This document shows, piece by piece, positions 28,811 through 39,710 of a stretch of 64,000 bases of DNA (the stretch's first letter is position 1; each line of letters begins with the position of its first letter). This DNA comes from Bacteroidota bacterium. Its GTDB lineage: Bacteria > Bacteroidota > Rhodothermia > Balneolales > Balneolaceae. The position numbers and the translations under genes were made by a program. The stretch lies in assembly GCA_009909035.1 (NCBI GenBank), contig JAAAOB010000159.1, forward strand, positions 40,318 to 104,317, read 5' to 3'. The notes under the pieces were generated by a model. The model did not search any database. It saw only the letters and a program-made list of their open reading frames with translations, and had not been told where the DNA came from.

Positions 28811-29377
28811 ATGGCCATTTTACCGATCGTGACATACGATGATGATCTGCTTCGAAAAAAAACGGAACCAGTTGCTGAAAACAGTGCATCACTCCAGACA
28901 TTCATAGCCAATCTGTTTGAGACAATGTACCACTCAAACGGCGTTGGACTTGCAGCGCCACAGGTAGGAGAACTTCAACGCCTTTTTGTGATGGATGCAG
29001 ACGCCATAACAGAAGAGCTGAACGAGGCCGATGTCGGCCCCCTGGTGTTTATCAACCCGGAAGTGGTTTCCACCTCGGGCCAAACGGTTAAATTGGAAGA
29101 GGGCTGCCTGAGCATTCCAGAAGTTCGTGATGATGTAAAGCGCCCCGAAAAAGTACGCGTGCGATACCTGGACGGTGACTTTAAGGAGCATGAGAAAGAG
29201 TTCGACGGTTGGGTGTCACGCATCATTCAGCACGAAATTGATCATCTTGACGGAATCCTGTTCCTCGACTATTTGAGTGCTTTTAGAAAACGTCTGCACC
29301 GAAAAGATTTGAAAAAAATTAACAGAGGCGAAATGCCGACAGATTATCCTCTTGTCCCTAAAAAGAGACCGGTATAA
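28811..29377 (+). CDS. def: Peptide deformylase
   Basis: 188 residues. All three metal-site motifs are present: GVGLAAPQVG (motif I), EGCLSIPE (motif II, Cys ligand) and QHEIDHLDGILF (motif III, HExxH-type with both His ligands and catalytic Glu). It removes the formyl group from the N-terminal methionine of new proteins. The start is 4 bases after the yqgF stop and the fmt gene begins 3 bases after its own, so deformylation and formylation enzymes are made together. Confidence 0.97.
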   Translation: MAILPIVTYDDDLLRKKTEPVAENSASLQTFIANLFETMYHSNGVGLAAPQVGELQRLFVMDADAITEELNEADVGPLVFINPEVVSTSGQTVKLEEGCLSIPEVRDDVKRPEKVRVRYLDGDFKEHEKEFDGWVSRIIQHEIDHLDGILFLDYLSAFRKRLHRKDLKKINRGEMPTDYPLVPKKRPV

Positions 29378-29379
29378 CC

Positions 29380-30303
29380 ATGAAACCACTGCGAATTGTG
29401 TTCATGGGATCTCCCGATTTTGCACTGCCCAGCCTGGATGCGCTGCATAACTCCCCCCACGAAATAGTGACAGTGGTTAGCGGTGCAGATAAACGGCGTA
29501 CACGACGCGGCGAGCCGGAGCCCACGCCGGTGAAAGCCCGTGCACACGACCTGGGCCTTACGACCCTCGATGCCGAGAATATGAACGATCCTGAACTTTC
29601 AAATCAGCTTCGTTCTCTTACACCGGACCTGTTTGTTGTCGTTGCGTTTAAAATTCTTCCCCGGCCGCTCCTGCAAATCCCAGACAGGGGATCGATCAAT
29701 CTGCATGCATCCTTGCTGCCCAAATACAGGGGGGCCGCTCCGATTCACTGGGCAATAATTAACGGGGAATCTGAAACCGGGTGTACGGTCTTTTTTTTGG
29801 ACGAAGAGGTAGATACCGGTAAGATTCTGAAACAGAAAAAAACGCCGATAGGGCCGGACGATACAACCGGCGATCTCTACAACAGGCTCAAAAACGATGG
29901 AGCGGATTTAGTAGCCGAGTGTGCCAACCTTATTTCTGCAGGAGACTACACAACACGGACGCAGGATACTTCTCAAGCCACACCGGCCCCCAAGCTGTTC
30001 AGAGAAAACACAGAGATCAATTTCAGGATGAAGGCAGAGCAGATTCATAATTTTGTTCGTGGTTTAAACCCGTTCCCGGTAGCATGGTGTACGTATGATG
30101 GTGAAAAAATGAATGTCTATAAGACAAGAATCGGTCCGGACCTGGATATAGAACCCGGTGAGCTTCAGCTTGTTGAGAACCATCTGCTGGCTGGAGCAGG
30201 CAAGGGTACGGTTGAACTGTGCGAACTTCAGCTGCCGGGACGAAAACGTATGAGCGGTCATGAATTTGCGCACGGCTACGACCTGCAAAAAACAGTCGGT
30301 TGA
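29380..30303 (+). CDS. fmt: Methionyl-tRNA formyltransferase
   Basis: 307 residues. The N-terminal Rossmann domain starts LRIVFMGSPDFALPSLDAL; the folate-site block LHASLLPKYRGAAPIHWAIINGE holds the catalytic Asn/His region (INLHASLLP), and the C-terminal OB-like domain starts near 205. It formylates initiator Met-tRNA using 10-formyl-tetrahydrofolate. It is the last gene of the four-gene run; about 260 bases of sequence without a gene follow. Confidence 0.96.
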   Translation: MKPLRIVFMGSPDFALPSLDALHNSPHEIVTVVSGADKRRTRRGEPEPTPVKARAHDLGLTTLDAENMNDPELSNQLRSLTPDLFVVVAFKILPRPLLQIPDRGSINLHASLLPKYRGAAPIHWAIINGESETGCTVFFLDEEVDTGKILKQKKTPIGPDDTTGDLYNRLKNDGADLVAECANLISAGDYTTRTQDTSQATPAPKLFRENTEINFRMKAEQIHNFVRGLNPFPVAWCTYDGEKMNVYKTRIGPDLDIEPGELQLVENHLLAGAGKGTVELCELQLPGRKRMSGHEFAHGYDLQKTVG

Positions 30304-30561
30304 TGGCTGATCCGGCGCCGAACGTTAATACATTGGCCGATTCTAAAACCATTTAGCCGAAGCAACAAAACGGCTACGTGCCTCCGTGAGCTTTGGGTGG
30401 TTGATTTCTAAATCCATCCACAGTGGAGGAGCAGTGCACTCAATATCACGAAAACTTTGTACCGGTGCAGATAGTAGTTGATTAAGACCAATTTATTTGA
30501 GATATACCGATCAGTTTTTCTGGTTGTAATTATAAAGAAAATTTAAAAAACAGACGTCGCC

Positions 30562-31272
30562 ATGGAGCTATCTCCTTTATTACAAGCTGCCAAAGATGGA
30601 AACCTGGATACAATAAAAAAGCTGGAACTTGAGGGTGCAGATCTTAATGAGAGGCACAAAAATGGAACGACACCCCTGATTTTAGCCGCGGAAAACGGTC
30701 ACTTTGAAACCGTGAAATACCTGATTGAACACGGTGCAGACCCTGAAGTGGAAACCAAGATGGGCGGAACAGCCCTCAGCCGGGCGGCCGAACAAGAAAA
30801 CCCCGAAATATTACGATACCTGCTTGATGCCGGGACCCCGGTAAGTGGCCTGGCACTCATCGTTGCGGCCCGGGAAGGGAATGGGGAGGCTGTTAAATTA
30901 CTACTTGAGGCAGGTGTCAACGTGAATGCACGTCAGCGCTGGGGACAAACTCCCCTGATGGTTGCAGCAAGGGAAGGACGAAATAGTGTCGTCAATATTC
31001 TTATTGATCACGGCGCCACGATTGGTCTTAAAGATAAAAATGGTGATACCGCACTTGATATAGCAAATGATAATGAAAACCCGGATATCGCTATTCGGTT
31101 AAAGCAGGCCGGGGCGAAAGCACAGGCCAAAAAAGCAGCATCTCCACCTGTCGTTGATGATGATGATGACGAGGAGGATACCCTGCACGACGACTCCGAT
31201 GCCGACGTGGAAGATATTATCGGTGACGATGACGATATCTCGGATGAGATCGATTTGGATGATGATCGGTGA
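30562..31272 (+). CDS. Ankyrin-repeat protein with acidic C-terminal tail
   Basis: 236 residues with about five to six ankyrin repeats (2-185; typical cores NGTTPLILAAENGHFETVKYL and WGQTPLMVAAREGRNSVVNIL). It ends in a strongly acidic, probably disordered tail of about 45 residues, mostly Asp and Glu. There is no signal peptide. It is a protein-interaction scaffold of unknown partner and stands alone between fmt and gap. Confidence 0.85.
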   Translation: MELSPLLQAAKDGNLDTIKKLELEGADLNERHKNGTTPLILAAENGHFETVKYLIEHGADPEVETKMGGTALSRAAEQENPEILRYLLDAGTPVSGLALIVAAREGNGEAVKLLLEAGVNVNARQRWGQTPLMVAAREGRNSVVNILIDHGATIGLKDKNGDTALDIANDNENPDIAIRLKQAGAKAQAKKAASPPVVDDDDDEEDTLHDDSDADVEDIIGDDDDISDEIDLDDDR

Positions 31273-31452
31273 TATCTCATCAAACGAACATCTTCAGCCA
31301 ACAATGAGAATAATGAAAGATAAAAGCGCTTTCTCTTGAAGTTATTGTTTATTATAGAATAACACTGTTTAAAAATGGAATGAGTGAAGTGAAACCGTTA
31401 TTTTGATTAAACAACAAAAAATGCTGCGTAACAGCTAATTTTTAATACGTAA

Positions 31453-32463
<1,011 letters not shown>

Positions 32464-32495
32464 AGAAGTCAAAATTCAATTCGATTCTTAGAATA

Positions 32496-32528
32496 AAATC
32501 CCGCTTTCGATTCCGAAGGCGGGATTTT
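32496..32528 (+). terminator. Rho-independent terminator after gap
   Basis: Arms AAATCCCGC and GCGGGATTT with an additional TTCG/CGAA inner stem, running into TTTTT. It lies about 33 bases after the gap stop. Confidence 0.9.
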
Positions 32529-32797
32529 TCTGTTTTTATGGGCAAGCTATTTATGTTGTAGTGTGATCCAGTTACTTTTAAACATTGAACGCAGTTCATG
32601 AGACCGTTTTTGCTGCAAGCTTACATGCAGCATCTGTGTCCTGTACCTGCAGTAAATCTGTTCAGCATCCCCTCCCAACGGTCAAAAAGTTTTTTATATT
32701 AGGCAACGGCTTCTGCTGTCGTTTTCAAAAGCTACTGGGATTCCTTACATCCAGACATCGGCCCGTATAATCTCCAACTCAAACGTTAGCACTCGCG
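32529..32797. other. Intergenic between gap and the GH13 gene
   Basis: Together with the terminator this makes about 330 bases without a gene. It should carry the GH13 promoter; no operator-like palindrome or RNA element stands out. Confidence 0.4.
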
Positions 32798-34675
32798 ATG
32801 AAAAATTTTTTTGCACTCTGTTTCGTCTTTCCCTTATATCTATTGCTGCAGGTCTCCGCAGCTGCACAGCCTATTCAAATCGATCGTGTTGAGCCGGAAC
32901 ATTGGTGGGTTGGTTTCCAGAATCCTGAGCTTCAGCTGTTAGTCTATGGCGATGATATTCAATCAGCCAGAGCATCAGTGGATTATCCGGGCGTTACAAT
33001 TGAAAAGACTACGTTGGTTGAGAATCCGGACTACCAGTTTGTCACGCTGCGGATTCATGAGCAGGCGGATCCCGGAACTGTTCAGATACATTTTCGGAGG
33101 GGGGGGCATACACACTCGGTTGATTACGAGTTACGAGAACGTCATAATGATCCCGGGCGAAACCAGGGATTTGATTCGTCCGACCTGATCTACCTGCTGA
33201 TGCCCGACCGGTTTGCAAACGGCGATCCGTCCAACGACGAAATTGACGGCATGCTGGAAGGCGTGAACCGGGAGAATCCGAATGCCCGCCACGGAGGGGA
33301 CATCCAGGGTGTGATTGACAACCTCGACTATCTTAAGAACCTTGGCATGACGGCCGTCTGGTTTACCCCTATCATCGAAAACGACATGCCGCCGGAATAT
33401 GGGGCATATCACGGGTATGCGGCTACCAATATGTATCGTGTGGACCGCCGGTACGGTTCTAACGAAAAGTACCTGGAGCTAATTGAGGCTGCTCATGACA
33501 GAGACATGAAGGTAATCATGGATATGATTCACAATCATGTGGGCACGGAGCACTGGTTTGTAAAAGATCAGCCCACGGACGATTGGCTGCACGACCTGGA
33601 CGAGGTGGGCACAACCAATTTTCGAACATCCACCGTGATGGATCCTTACGCTTCGGAACACGATTACAACTCCACGGTCCAGGGGTGGTTTGTGACCGAT
33701 ATGCCTGATCTGGATCAGCGCAACGAACTGGTACAAACCTACCTGATACAAAATACAATCTGGTGGATCGAATACTCCGGAATTGATGGGATCCGGATGG
33801 ATACGCATCCCTATCCCTACAAAGAGTATATGGCCGAATGGTCGCGTCGGGTGCTCGAGGAGTTTCCGGGTTTCAATATGGTGGGTGAGGCCTGGATGCC
33901 GAATACTCCATCCACTGCCTATTGGCAGGCAGGGTTTCCGAGTCCGGATGGGTATGAAAGCTTTCTGCCCAGCGTGACCGATTTTCCGTTATACGGCTCC
34001 CTCACGAAGGGATTGAATGAAGAGCCGGGATGGGATACCGGAATTTCACGTCTCTATTTCACATTAAGCCAGGATTTTCTGTTTCCTGATGCCAACCTGA
34101 ACGTAATATTTCCCGGCAACCACGACCTGGACCGGATTTTTACGGTGATGGGAGAGAATTACGGCAAATTCAGAATTGCTCAAACCTTTATTATGACTAC
34201 CCGAGGCATACCACAGCTCTACTATGGTGATGAAATCCTGATGACCGGTGGCGGCCCGGATGGACTGAAACGGAAAGATTTCCCCGGTGGATGGGAGGAG
34301 GATTCCATCAGTGCATTCACTCAGGAGGGCAGAGAAGAGCTTTCGGAAGAAACCGGGTTTCCCGTTGCTGAAGCACATGATTTTGTGTCAACCCTCGCGA
34401 ACTGGCGCAAGGAGAATGACGTGATTCACACAGGCAAATTGACGCATTTCATCCCTCAGAATAACGTGTATGTCTATTTTCGTCATAACAATGAAAAACG
34501 CGTGATGATTATTCTTAACGCCAATGAGGAATCAGACGTCCTCTTTCTGTCGCGGTTCTCGGAACTTATTCAGGATTCGCAACGCGGGGTGGATGTAATC
34601 AGCGGTGAAACAGTGGAGCTGGGGGAGACGCTGGATATTGAGCCGTATGAGACGATGGTGATTGAGCTGGAGTGA
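32798..34675 (+). CDS. GH13 alpha-amylase/neopullulanase, SusA-like, exported
   Basis: 625 residues with a signal peptide (about 1-24, ending AAAQ). An N-terminal beta-sandwich (about 25-115, Cyc-maltodext_N type) precedes the GH13 barrel. Catalytic residues are visible as the nucleophile Asp about 334 in GIRMDTHPYPYKEYMAEW, the acid/base Glu about 364 in MVGEAWM and the stabilising Asp about 442 in FPGNHDLDR. A C-terminal beta domain closes the protein. It would hydrolyse maltooligosaccharides, cyclodextrins or pullulan fragments in the periplasm, as SusA does in Bacteroides. It is a single gene, not part of a visible starch locus. Confidence 0.9.
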   Translation: MKNFFALCFVFPLYLLLQVSAAAQPIQIDRVEPEHWWVGFQNPELQLLVYGDDIQSARASVDYPGVTIEKTTLVENPDYQFVTLRIHEQADPGTVQIHFRRGGHTHSVDYELRERHNDPGRNQGFDSSDLIYLLMPDRFANGDPSNDEIDGMLEGVNRENPNARHGGDIQGVIDNLDYLKNLGMTAVWFTPIIENDMPPEYGAYHGYAATNMYRVDRRYGSNEKYLELIEAAHDRDMKVIMDMIHNHVGTEHWFVKDQPTDDWLHDLDEVGTTNFRTSTVMDPYASEHDYNSTVQGWFVTDMPDLDQRNELVQTYLIQNTIWWIEYSGIDGIRMDTHPYPYKEYMAEWSRRVLEEFPGFNMVGEAWMPNTPSTAYWQAGFPSPDGYESFLPSVTDFPLYGSLTKGLNEEPGWDTGISRLYFTLSQDFLFPDANLNVIFPGNHDLDRIFTVMGENYGKFRIAQTFIMTTRGIPQLYYGDEILMTGGGPDGLKRKDFPGGWEEDSISAFTQEGREELSEETGFPVAEAHDFVSTLANWRKENDVIHTGKLTHFIPQNNVYVYFRHNNEKRVMIILNANEESDVLFLSRFSELIQDSQRGVDVISGETVELGETLDIEPYETMVIELE

Positions 34676-34830
34676 TAAGATCCATCTCATTTCCCCTTCC
34701 CTATGATCAAAGACACGTGATAGCGAAGGGGAGACGTTGAAAAAAAATCTGATTTCGAAAGGGAATAAAATCAAAAACGATTTTATCAGCAGATAGTTAG
34801 GACAAATCTTAAACATCAAAACTCAATGAG

Positions 34831-35065
34831 CTATTCAAGCAAATTTTTGAGGTAATGTCCGTTTTTCAATTTGTAGACTGAAAAATCATTATCAAGTGTG
34901 ATGATAGATGTCAGGTTTCGGGATTCGGCTGTTTCCAAAAGGGTCGCATCGGCGGATAAGTCTTCCATCGAAGCTTTCCATGAAGGTGAGAACCCGTTCA
35001 TGATACGGATCACTTTAATCGAACCATGCGATAATGGGTCCGGGATCAATTAGAGTGCGTATCAC
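34831..35065 (-). pseudogene. Internally deleted PIN-domain toxin
   Basis: The minus strand from GTG 35065 reads VIRTLIDPGPIIAWFD and then meets a stop; this is the first strand of PIN toxins with the first catalytic Asp. A different frame then gives MEDLSADATLLETAESRNLT and ITLDNDFSVYKLKNGHYLKN, the C-terminal third of the same family with its later acidic residues. Roughly 55 residues between the two parts are missing compared with a normal 135-140-residue toxin. The start overlaps the end of the antitoxin remnant, as in intact pairs. Confidence 0.8.
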
Positions 35066-35336
35066 GAATTTTCTCTTTTATTCTGGATTTATAGGGTACG
35101 GAGCGATCTCCATCACCGCTGCCATGCTTACCAAATAACTCTTTCCCGGTTTCAAGTGGGTTGCTGTGAGTTTTCTCTTTCGCGATATACTCTACCGGCG
35201 CTTCTCTGATGATGACTGAGTGAGATTTATCCGTTATTGACGAGATAACCTCCAGCTGCTCCTCGAGCTCTTTTCACTAAAAGACTTCCGAAGTCTCACT
35301 TACCTGCAATTTTACCCGTCATTTCAGTGTTGACAT
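35046..35336 (-). pseudogene. Ribbon-helix-helix-type antitoxin with three in-frame stops
   Basis: From ATG 35336 a single frame reads MSTLK, stop, RVKLQVSETSEVF, two consecutive stops, KELEEQLEVISSITDKSHSV, then on through GKELFGKHGSGDGDRSV and SRIKEKIRDTHSN to a normal stop at 35046. The LFGKxGSGxGD stretch is characteristic of antitoxins paired with PIN toxins. Three in-frame stops prevent expression. The overlap with the toxin remnant preserves the original operon layout. Confidence 0.8.
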
Positions 35337-35444
35337 GACATTAGATGCTCTATAAATGTCACTTGCTTAAAAGTCGCATCTTAGAGTCATTACTCAGACG
35401 CTGTCAAAAATCAAACTCTGTTCGATACGTTGACAGTTCGCGAA

Positions 35445-36839
35445 CTACAATCGCTCAAATCTGGACTGGAAAAAACGAAGGTATTCCGGCTCGTAGACAA
35501 ATTTGAGTCCGGCAATCTGATTGCGGTTTGCATAAACGGCTTCAATCGACTCGGCTACTACGTCCATGTGCGCCTGGGTGTAGACTCGTCGTGGGATCGT
35601 CAGACGCACCAGCTCCAGCCTGGGATAGTTGTGATCACCGGTTTCAGGATTCCGCCCGGCCGACACCAGACCGCGCTCCATCGCCCGGACGCCGGAATCG
35701 AGATAGATTTCGCCGGCAAGAGACTGCGCGGGAAGCTGATCCTGGTCAAGCTGAGGCAGAAAGGCTTTGGCATCCAGAAACACGCCGTGTGTTCCAATCG
35801 GTTTTACAACCGGAATTCCGGCATCAATTAGCTTATCTCCGAGATATTGAACCTGTCCGACACGAGCACGGATATGGTCGTAATCCACCGACTCGGTAAT
35901 CCCGATCGCCAGGGCTTCCATGTCGCGCCCGGCCATTCCGCCGTAGGTGTGCAGGCCTTCATAGACCACCACCATATTTCGGGCTTTGTCGAATACCTCA
36001 TCATCATTCACCGCAAGGAAACCGCCGATATTGACCAGCGCATCTTTCTTGGCGCTCATGGTAGCGGCATCGGTCTGGTTACAGATCTCGAGCACAATCT
36101 CTTTGACGGACCAGTCCGAATACTCCGCCTCATTATTTTGAATCATGTAGGCATTCTCCGCCACGCGGGTCATGTCGTGAACAATCATGGTGCCGTGTTT
36201 ATTGCATAGCTTCCGAAGCTCTTTCAGGTTGGACAGCGAAATCGGCTGTCCGCCCGCCATATTCACCGTTGTGGCGATGGAGACATACGGAATCTTATCG
36301 GCACCGTGATTTTTAAAAAGATCTTCCAGTTTATTCAGGTTTACATTGCCCTTAAACGGATGGGTGCTTTTGGGATCGTGGGCCTCATCGATAATGATAT
36401 CCACAAATGTTCCCCCTGCCAATTCCTGGTGAAGTTTGGTCGTTGTGAAATACATATTGCCCGGGATGATATCGCCCTCGGAGATGAGAATTTTTGAGAT
36501 CATGTGTTCGGCCGCTCGCCCCTGATGGGTAGGCACAAGGTGTTTATAGCCGTAAAACTCCCGAACGGCTTCCTCAAGGTGATAGAAATTCCGGCTTCCG
36601 GCGTACGCTTCATCGCCCATCATCATGCCGGCCCACTGCCGGTCGCTCATAGCTGAGGTACCGCTGTCGGTCAGCAGATCAATGTAAACATCGTTCGATT
36701 TCAGAAGGAAGGTGTTATATCCGGCCTCTTCAAGGGCATGTTTTCTCTCTTTCCGGGTGGTAATCCGAACAGGCTCCACCATTTTAATTTTATACGGTTC
36801 TGCCCAGGATCGTTTTTTCTCTGCATCTTTTTTAGCCAC
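35445..36839 (-). CDS. Beta-eliminating lyase, probable tyrosine phenol-lyase (tryptophanase family)
   Basis: 464 residues, PLP-dependent. It aligns without gaps, at a constant offset of 8 as far as I recall it, to Citrobacter freundii tyrosine phenol-lyase. The PLP lysine is Lys265 in TMSAKKDALVNIGG. The residues that define the phenol-lyase are present: Tyr79, Arg108 in PTHQGR, Thr132 in MYFTTT, Arg389 in AMERG, Arg412 in VRLTIPRR and the FF pair 456-457 in LRFFQ. Tryptophanases have Asp, Ile/Val and HF at the Thr132, Arg389 and FF sites. The enzyme would therefore split tyrosine to phenol, pyruvate and ammonia. Automatic annotation may call it tryptophanase. It is transcribed alone on the minus strand. 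Confidence 0.85.
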   Translation of the reverse strand: MAKKDAEKKRSWAEPYKIKMVEPVRITTRKERKHALEEAGYNTFLLKSNDVYIDLLTDSGTSAMSDRQWAGMMMGDEAYAGSRNFYHLEEAVREFYGYKHLVPTHQGRAAEHMISKILISEGDIIPGNMYFTTTKLHQELAGGTFVDIIIDEAHDPKSTHPFKGNVNLNKLEDLFKNHGADKIPYVSIATTVNMAGGQPISLSNLKELRKLCNKHGTMIVHDMTRVAENAYMIQNNEAEYSDWSVKEIVLEICNQTDAATMSAKKDALVNIGGFLAVNDDEVFDKARNMVVVYEGLHTYGGMAGRDMEALAIGITESVDYDHIRARVGQVQYLGDKLIDAGIPVVKPIGTHGVFLDAKAFLPQLDQDQLPAQSLAGEIYLDSGVRAMERGLVSAGRNPETGDHNYPRLELVRLTIPRRVYTQAHMDVVAESIEAVYANRNQIAGLKFVYEPEYLRFFQSRFERL

Positions 36840-37148
36840 AAATTTCTCCGTGTGGTTTGGTGGTTAATCAATTAAGCTAAGGGAATTATGATACAGAAAA
36901 GCGCTTTCTTAGAAAAGGAAAAGTCAGGAGTGAGAATGTAAAAGTGAAAAGATCAGTAGCAGATATGTTGATGTAGATCCCAACCACCACTATCCAAAAC
37001 GCCAAAAAGAATTTGAAATAAGTTTGAAACTCTGAATATCATCGGTTGTTTTCAGAAACCGAGCGATAACACCGGTACGAAGCGTATTCCTACGGTGATG
37101 ATTCCTGACAGATCGCTGTCCATATACGCTATGGGTGTTGAATGGATA
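36840..37148. other. Intergenic between the lyase and the kinase
   Basis: About 310 bases, AT-rich, with no gene, no clear terminator and no palindrome of note. It should contain the lyase promoter. Confidence 0.4.
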
Positions 37149-39704
37149 TTACAATTCGGAGAGCACCTTCTGGGCTTCTGAGATCAGCTCGCTGGAAGGA
37201 TCTTGAGATTGCTGCAGCTGGTCAAGAGCTGTACTCAGGTAGGATTCTGCCTCTTCTGTTTCATTGAGATGCGCCGAACAAATCCCCAGGGTTGTCATGA
37301 GTTCCAGGGTTCGCTCATCACTCTTTCCATAGACACGCTTCATGATGGCGAGGGCCTCACTCAGCTTTGGCTTAGCCAGCCGGTACGTCTCTCGTTCAAG
37401 GTAGAGTTCACCAAGCGTCTGCAATACCTGGGCTGTTCGGGCATGTCCATCGGGGAAGAGACCTCCGAAAATATCCACAGCCGACAGCAGCTGGCGTTCC
37501 GCACGATAATATTGTTTCATGTCGTAGTACAATTCCCCCAGGGTATAGGAGCTGACCCCCACGAGTACATGATCGGTTCCTAATAATTTTTTTCGAAGCG
37601 TAAGCGATTGATTGAGATATTGTTCCGCCTCCTCAAACTCTCCCTTTGCCCGTAAGAGGTTTCCGAGATGGGCAAGGCCGTTGGCAACATCGGGGTGCTC
37701 CTCACCTACCAGCCTGTAGTTTATATCGAGTGCCTCACGATAAAACGTTTCGGCTTCATCAATTTTTCTTTGGGAAAGAAGAATTGCGGCAAGATTCGTC
37801 ATCGCAGTTGAGACTCTCAGATTCTCTTCACCCAGGTTGTGTTTCAATATCATAAGCACATTACGCATCATCTCCTCCGCGGTTTCCAGATCTCCCAGCC
37901 GCCATTTCAGGGCTGCGTAATTACTGAGCGTAACACCCACGGATTCATGCCGGTCTCCATAATATCTGCGACGGATATCAAGAGCCTGAGCCAGCAAACT
38001 GTCCGTTGCCGCATAATCACCCATACTCTGTTTAAGCACTCCGAGGTCATTCAGCGTTCTGGCAACATCGGGATGATTTGTATCTAACACGCTTTTCCGC
38101 ATAGCCAGCGATGATTGTAAATAGGTTTCGGCCTCTTCAAAATTTCCCTTCTGGCGGTATAGCCAGCCAATGGCATTCAGGCTCTTGGCTATGTCGGAGT
38201 GTCTCTCACCATGAAAGCTCTTGTAAAGATCCAGAGACTGTCGAGCCATCTCAATTCCACGATCATAAAGCCCCAGTTGTTCATATACTTCTGAGATTAC
38301 GAGATAGAGCTCTGCCTGGATTTCCGGCTGGTTGTTCAGCTCGGTTTCAATTTTTTCCGTGCCCCTGTGGAGAAGCTCTACTGCAGAAAGTGTTGGTTGC
38401 CCAGCTTCAGAAGGGTCTGCGGATCCGAACAAATTGATTAAAAAACGGCTCACTTGTTCTGCACGGTCTCTTTGGTTTTCCACTTCAACCGCTCGCTTCT
38501 CAATGGCGAGAGACTGGATATAGGTGACGGCTGAAAACGAGAGGACAAGTACAACGAGCAGCCCGGATACAGCCACACCCAGCCTGTTCCGGCTCATGAA
38601 TTTACCCGCACGGTATAAAAACGACGGTTCATGGGCAAGAACCGGCAGGGATTGCTGGTGGCGCCTGATATCGTCAGCAAGCTGTTCGACCGAGGAGTAC
38701 CGTTTCGTCTGATCTTTATTTATCGCCTTGAGAATAATGTCATCAAGATCAGATGATGAAATATCTGATCCGGCAGCTGCCGATGGCGGAGGTGGAATCT
38801 GCTCACAAACTGTTTTCCTGATTGCCTCCGGATGGTTCTCATCAAATGAATAGGGGAGGCGGCCGGAGATCAATTCATAGAGGATGACCCCAAGGGAATA
38901 GATGTCGTTTGTGGTTGATGCAGGCTGATTCAGCACCTGTTCGGGGGATGCGTATTCCGGAGTGAGCAGGTGTACGCGATCCTGGTCCGGGCCCGTCGGT
39001 GCATCCAGATCCATAAACCTGGCGATACCAAAATCGAGTAGTTTCGGTTCGCTGCGATCTGTGATTAAGATATTTTCGGGTTTCAGGTCGTGATGGACAA
39101 TCAGATTCTGGTGGGCATATTGAACGGCAGAACACACCTTTTGAAAGAGGGTAAGTCGCTGCTCAATCGAGAGCTTGTTGTTACGGCAGTAAGAGTTGAT
39201 TGGCGTTCCATCCTCCACATACTCCATCGCAAACCATGGGCGTCCATCCTCCGTCGTTCCACCATCAAAAAGACGGGCAATGTTGGAGTGATTCAGCCGT
39301 GCCAGGATTTGCCGCTCCTCGTAAAACCGGTCGAGCAGTTCATCAGATACCCCTCCTTTATGGATTACTTTAAGCGCCACAAACCGTTCAAACTGGTCGT
39401 CGTTCCGCACCGCCAGGTACACCTGGCCCATACCGCCGGCGGCAATAGGCCGAATGAGCCTGTAGGGGCCGATCATTTGGTCTGAAACGGAAAGGTTTTC
39501 TGAAAAAATATAGGAGGATTGCATATGGACCAGCGGCTCCTCAAGCCAGTATGAACCGGTATGTTCCAGCAGGCTTTTCACTTCGTCAAAAAGCTCCGGG
39601 TCGTCTGCACATGAATGTTTCAGATACGCAATACGATCTTCTTCCCGGCGCCCCAGGGCTTCCTGGCAGAGATATTCAATCTTTTTCCATCGATCGGTAT
39701 TCAT
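37149..39704 (-). CDS. Membrane Ser/Thr protein kinase with C-terminal TPR array
   Basis: 851 residues. A short N-terminal helical region (1-75) resembles that of other ECF-linked kinases. The Hanks-type kinase domain (80-350) has the glycine loop AAGGMGQVY (Gly90-93), the ATP lysine Lys112 in VALKV, the catalytic loop HHDLKPEN (Asp206, Lys208, Asn211) and DFG at 224-226. The usual HRD arginine is His here. A single membrane segment (375-396) leads to a long tetratricopeptide region (about 405-850) on the far side. It starts 6 bases after the ECF sigma stop, so the two are cotranscribed; the kinase probably relays an envelope signal to the sigma factor or to a shared pathway. Confidence 0.92.
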   Translation of the reverse strand: MNTDRWKKIEYLCQEALGRREEDRIAYLKHSCADDPELFDEVKSLLEHTGSYWLEEPLVHMQSSYIFSENLSVSDQMIGPYRLIRPIAAGGMGQVYLAVRNDDQFERFVALKVIHKGGVSDELLDRFYEERQILARLNHSNIARLFDGGTTEDGRPWFAMEYVEDGTPINSYCRNNKLSIEQRLTLFQKVCSAVQYAHQNLIVHHDLKPENILITDRSEPKLLDFGIARFMDLDAPTGPDQDRVHLLTPEYASPEQVLNQPASTTNDIYSLGVILYELISGRLPYSFDENHPEAIRKTVCEQIPPPPSAAAGSDISSSDLDDIILKAINKDQTKRYSSVEQLADDIRRHQQSLPVLAHEPSFLYRAGKFMSRNRLGVAVSGLLVVLVLSFSAVTYIQSLAIEKRAVEVENQRDRAEQVSRFLINLFGSADPSEAGQPTLSAVELLHRGTEKIETELNNQPEIQAELYLVISEVYEQLGLYDRGIEMARQSLDLYKSFHGERHSDIAKSLNAIGWLYRQKGNFEEAETYLQSSLAMRKSVLDTNHPDVARTLNDLGVLKQSMGDYAATDSLLAQALDIRRRYYGDRHESVGVTLSNYAALKWRLGDLETAEEMMRNVLMILKHNLGEENLRVSTAMTNLAAILLSQRKIDEAETFYREALDINYRLVGEEHPDVANGLAHLGNLLRAKGEFEEAEQYLNQSLTLRKKLLGTDHVLVGVSSYTLGELYYDMKQYYRAERQLLSAVDIFGGLFPDGHARTAQVLQTLGELYLERETYRLAKPKLSEALAIMKRVYGKSDERTLELMTTLGICSAHLNETEEAESYLSTALDQLQQSQDPSSELISEAQKVLSEL

Positions 39705-39710
39705 GGCACG

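Noticed and set aside
30304..30561. tRNA or small RNA after fmt
   Set aside because: Short stems can be drawn, but no cloverleaf with a T-arm or CCA end is present.
35445..36839. Simple annotation as tryptophanase
   Set aside because: Residues at the diagnostic positions (Thr132, Arg389, FF 456-457) match tyrosine phenol-lyase.
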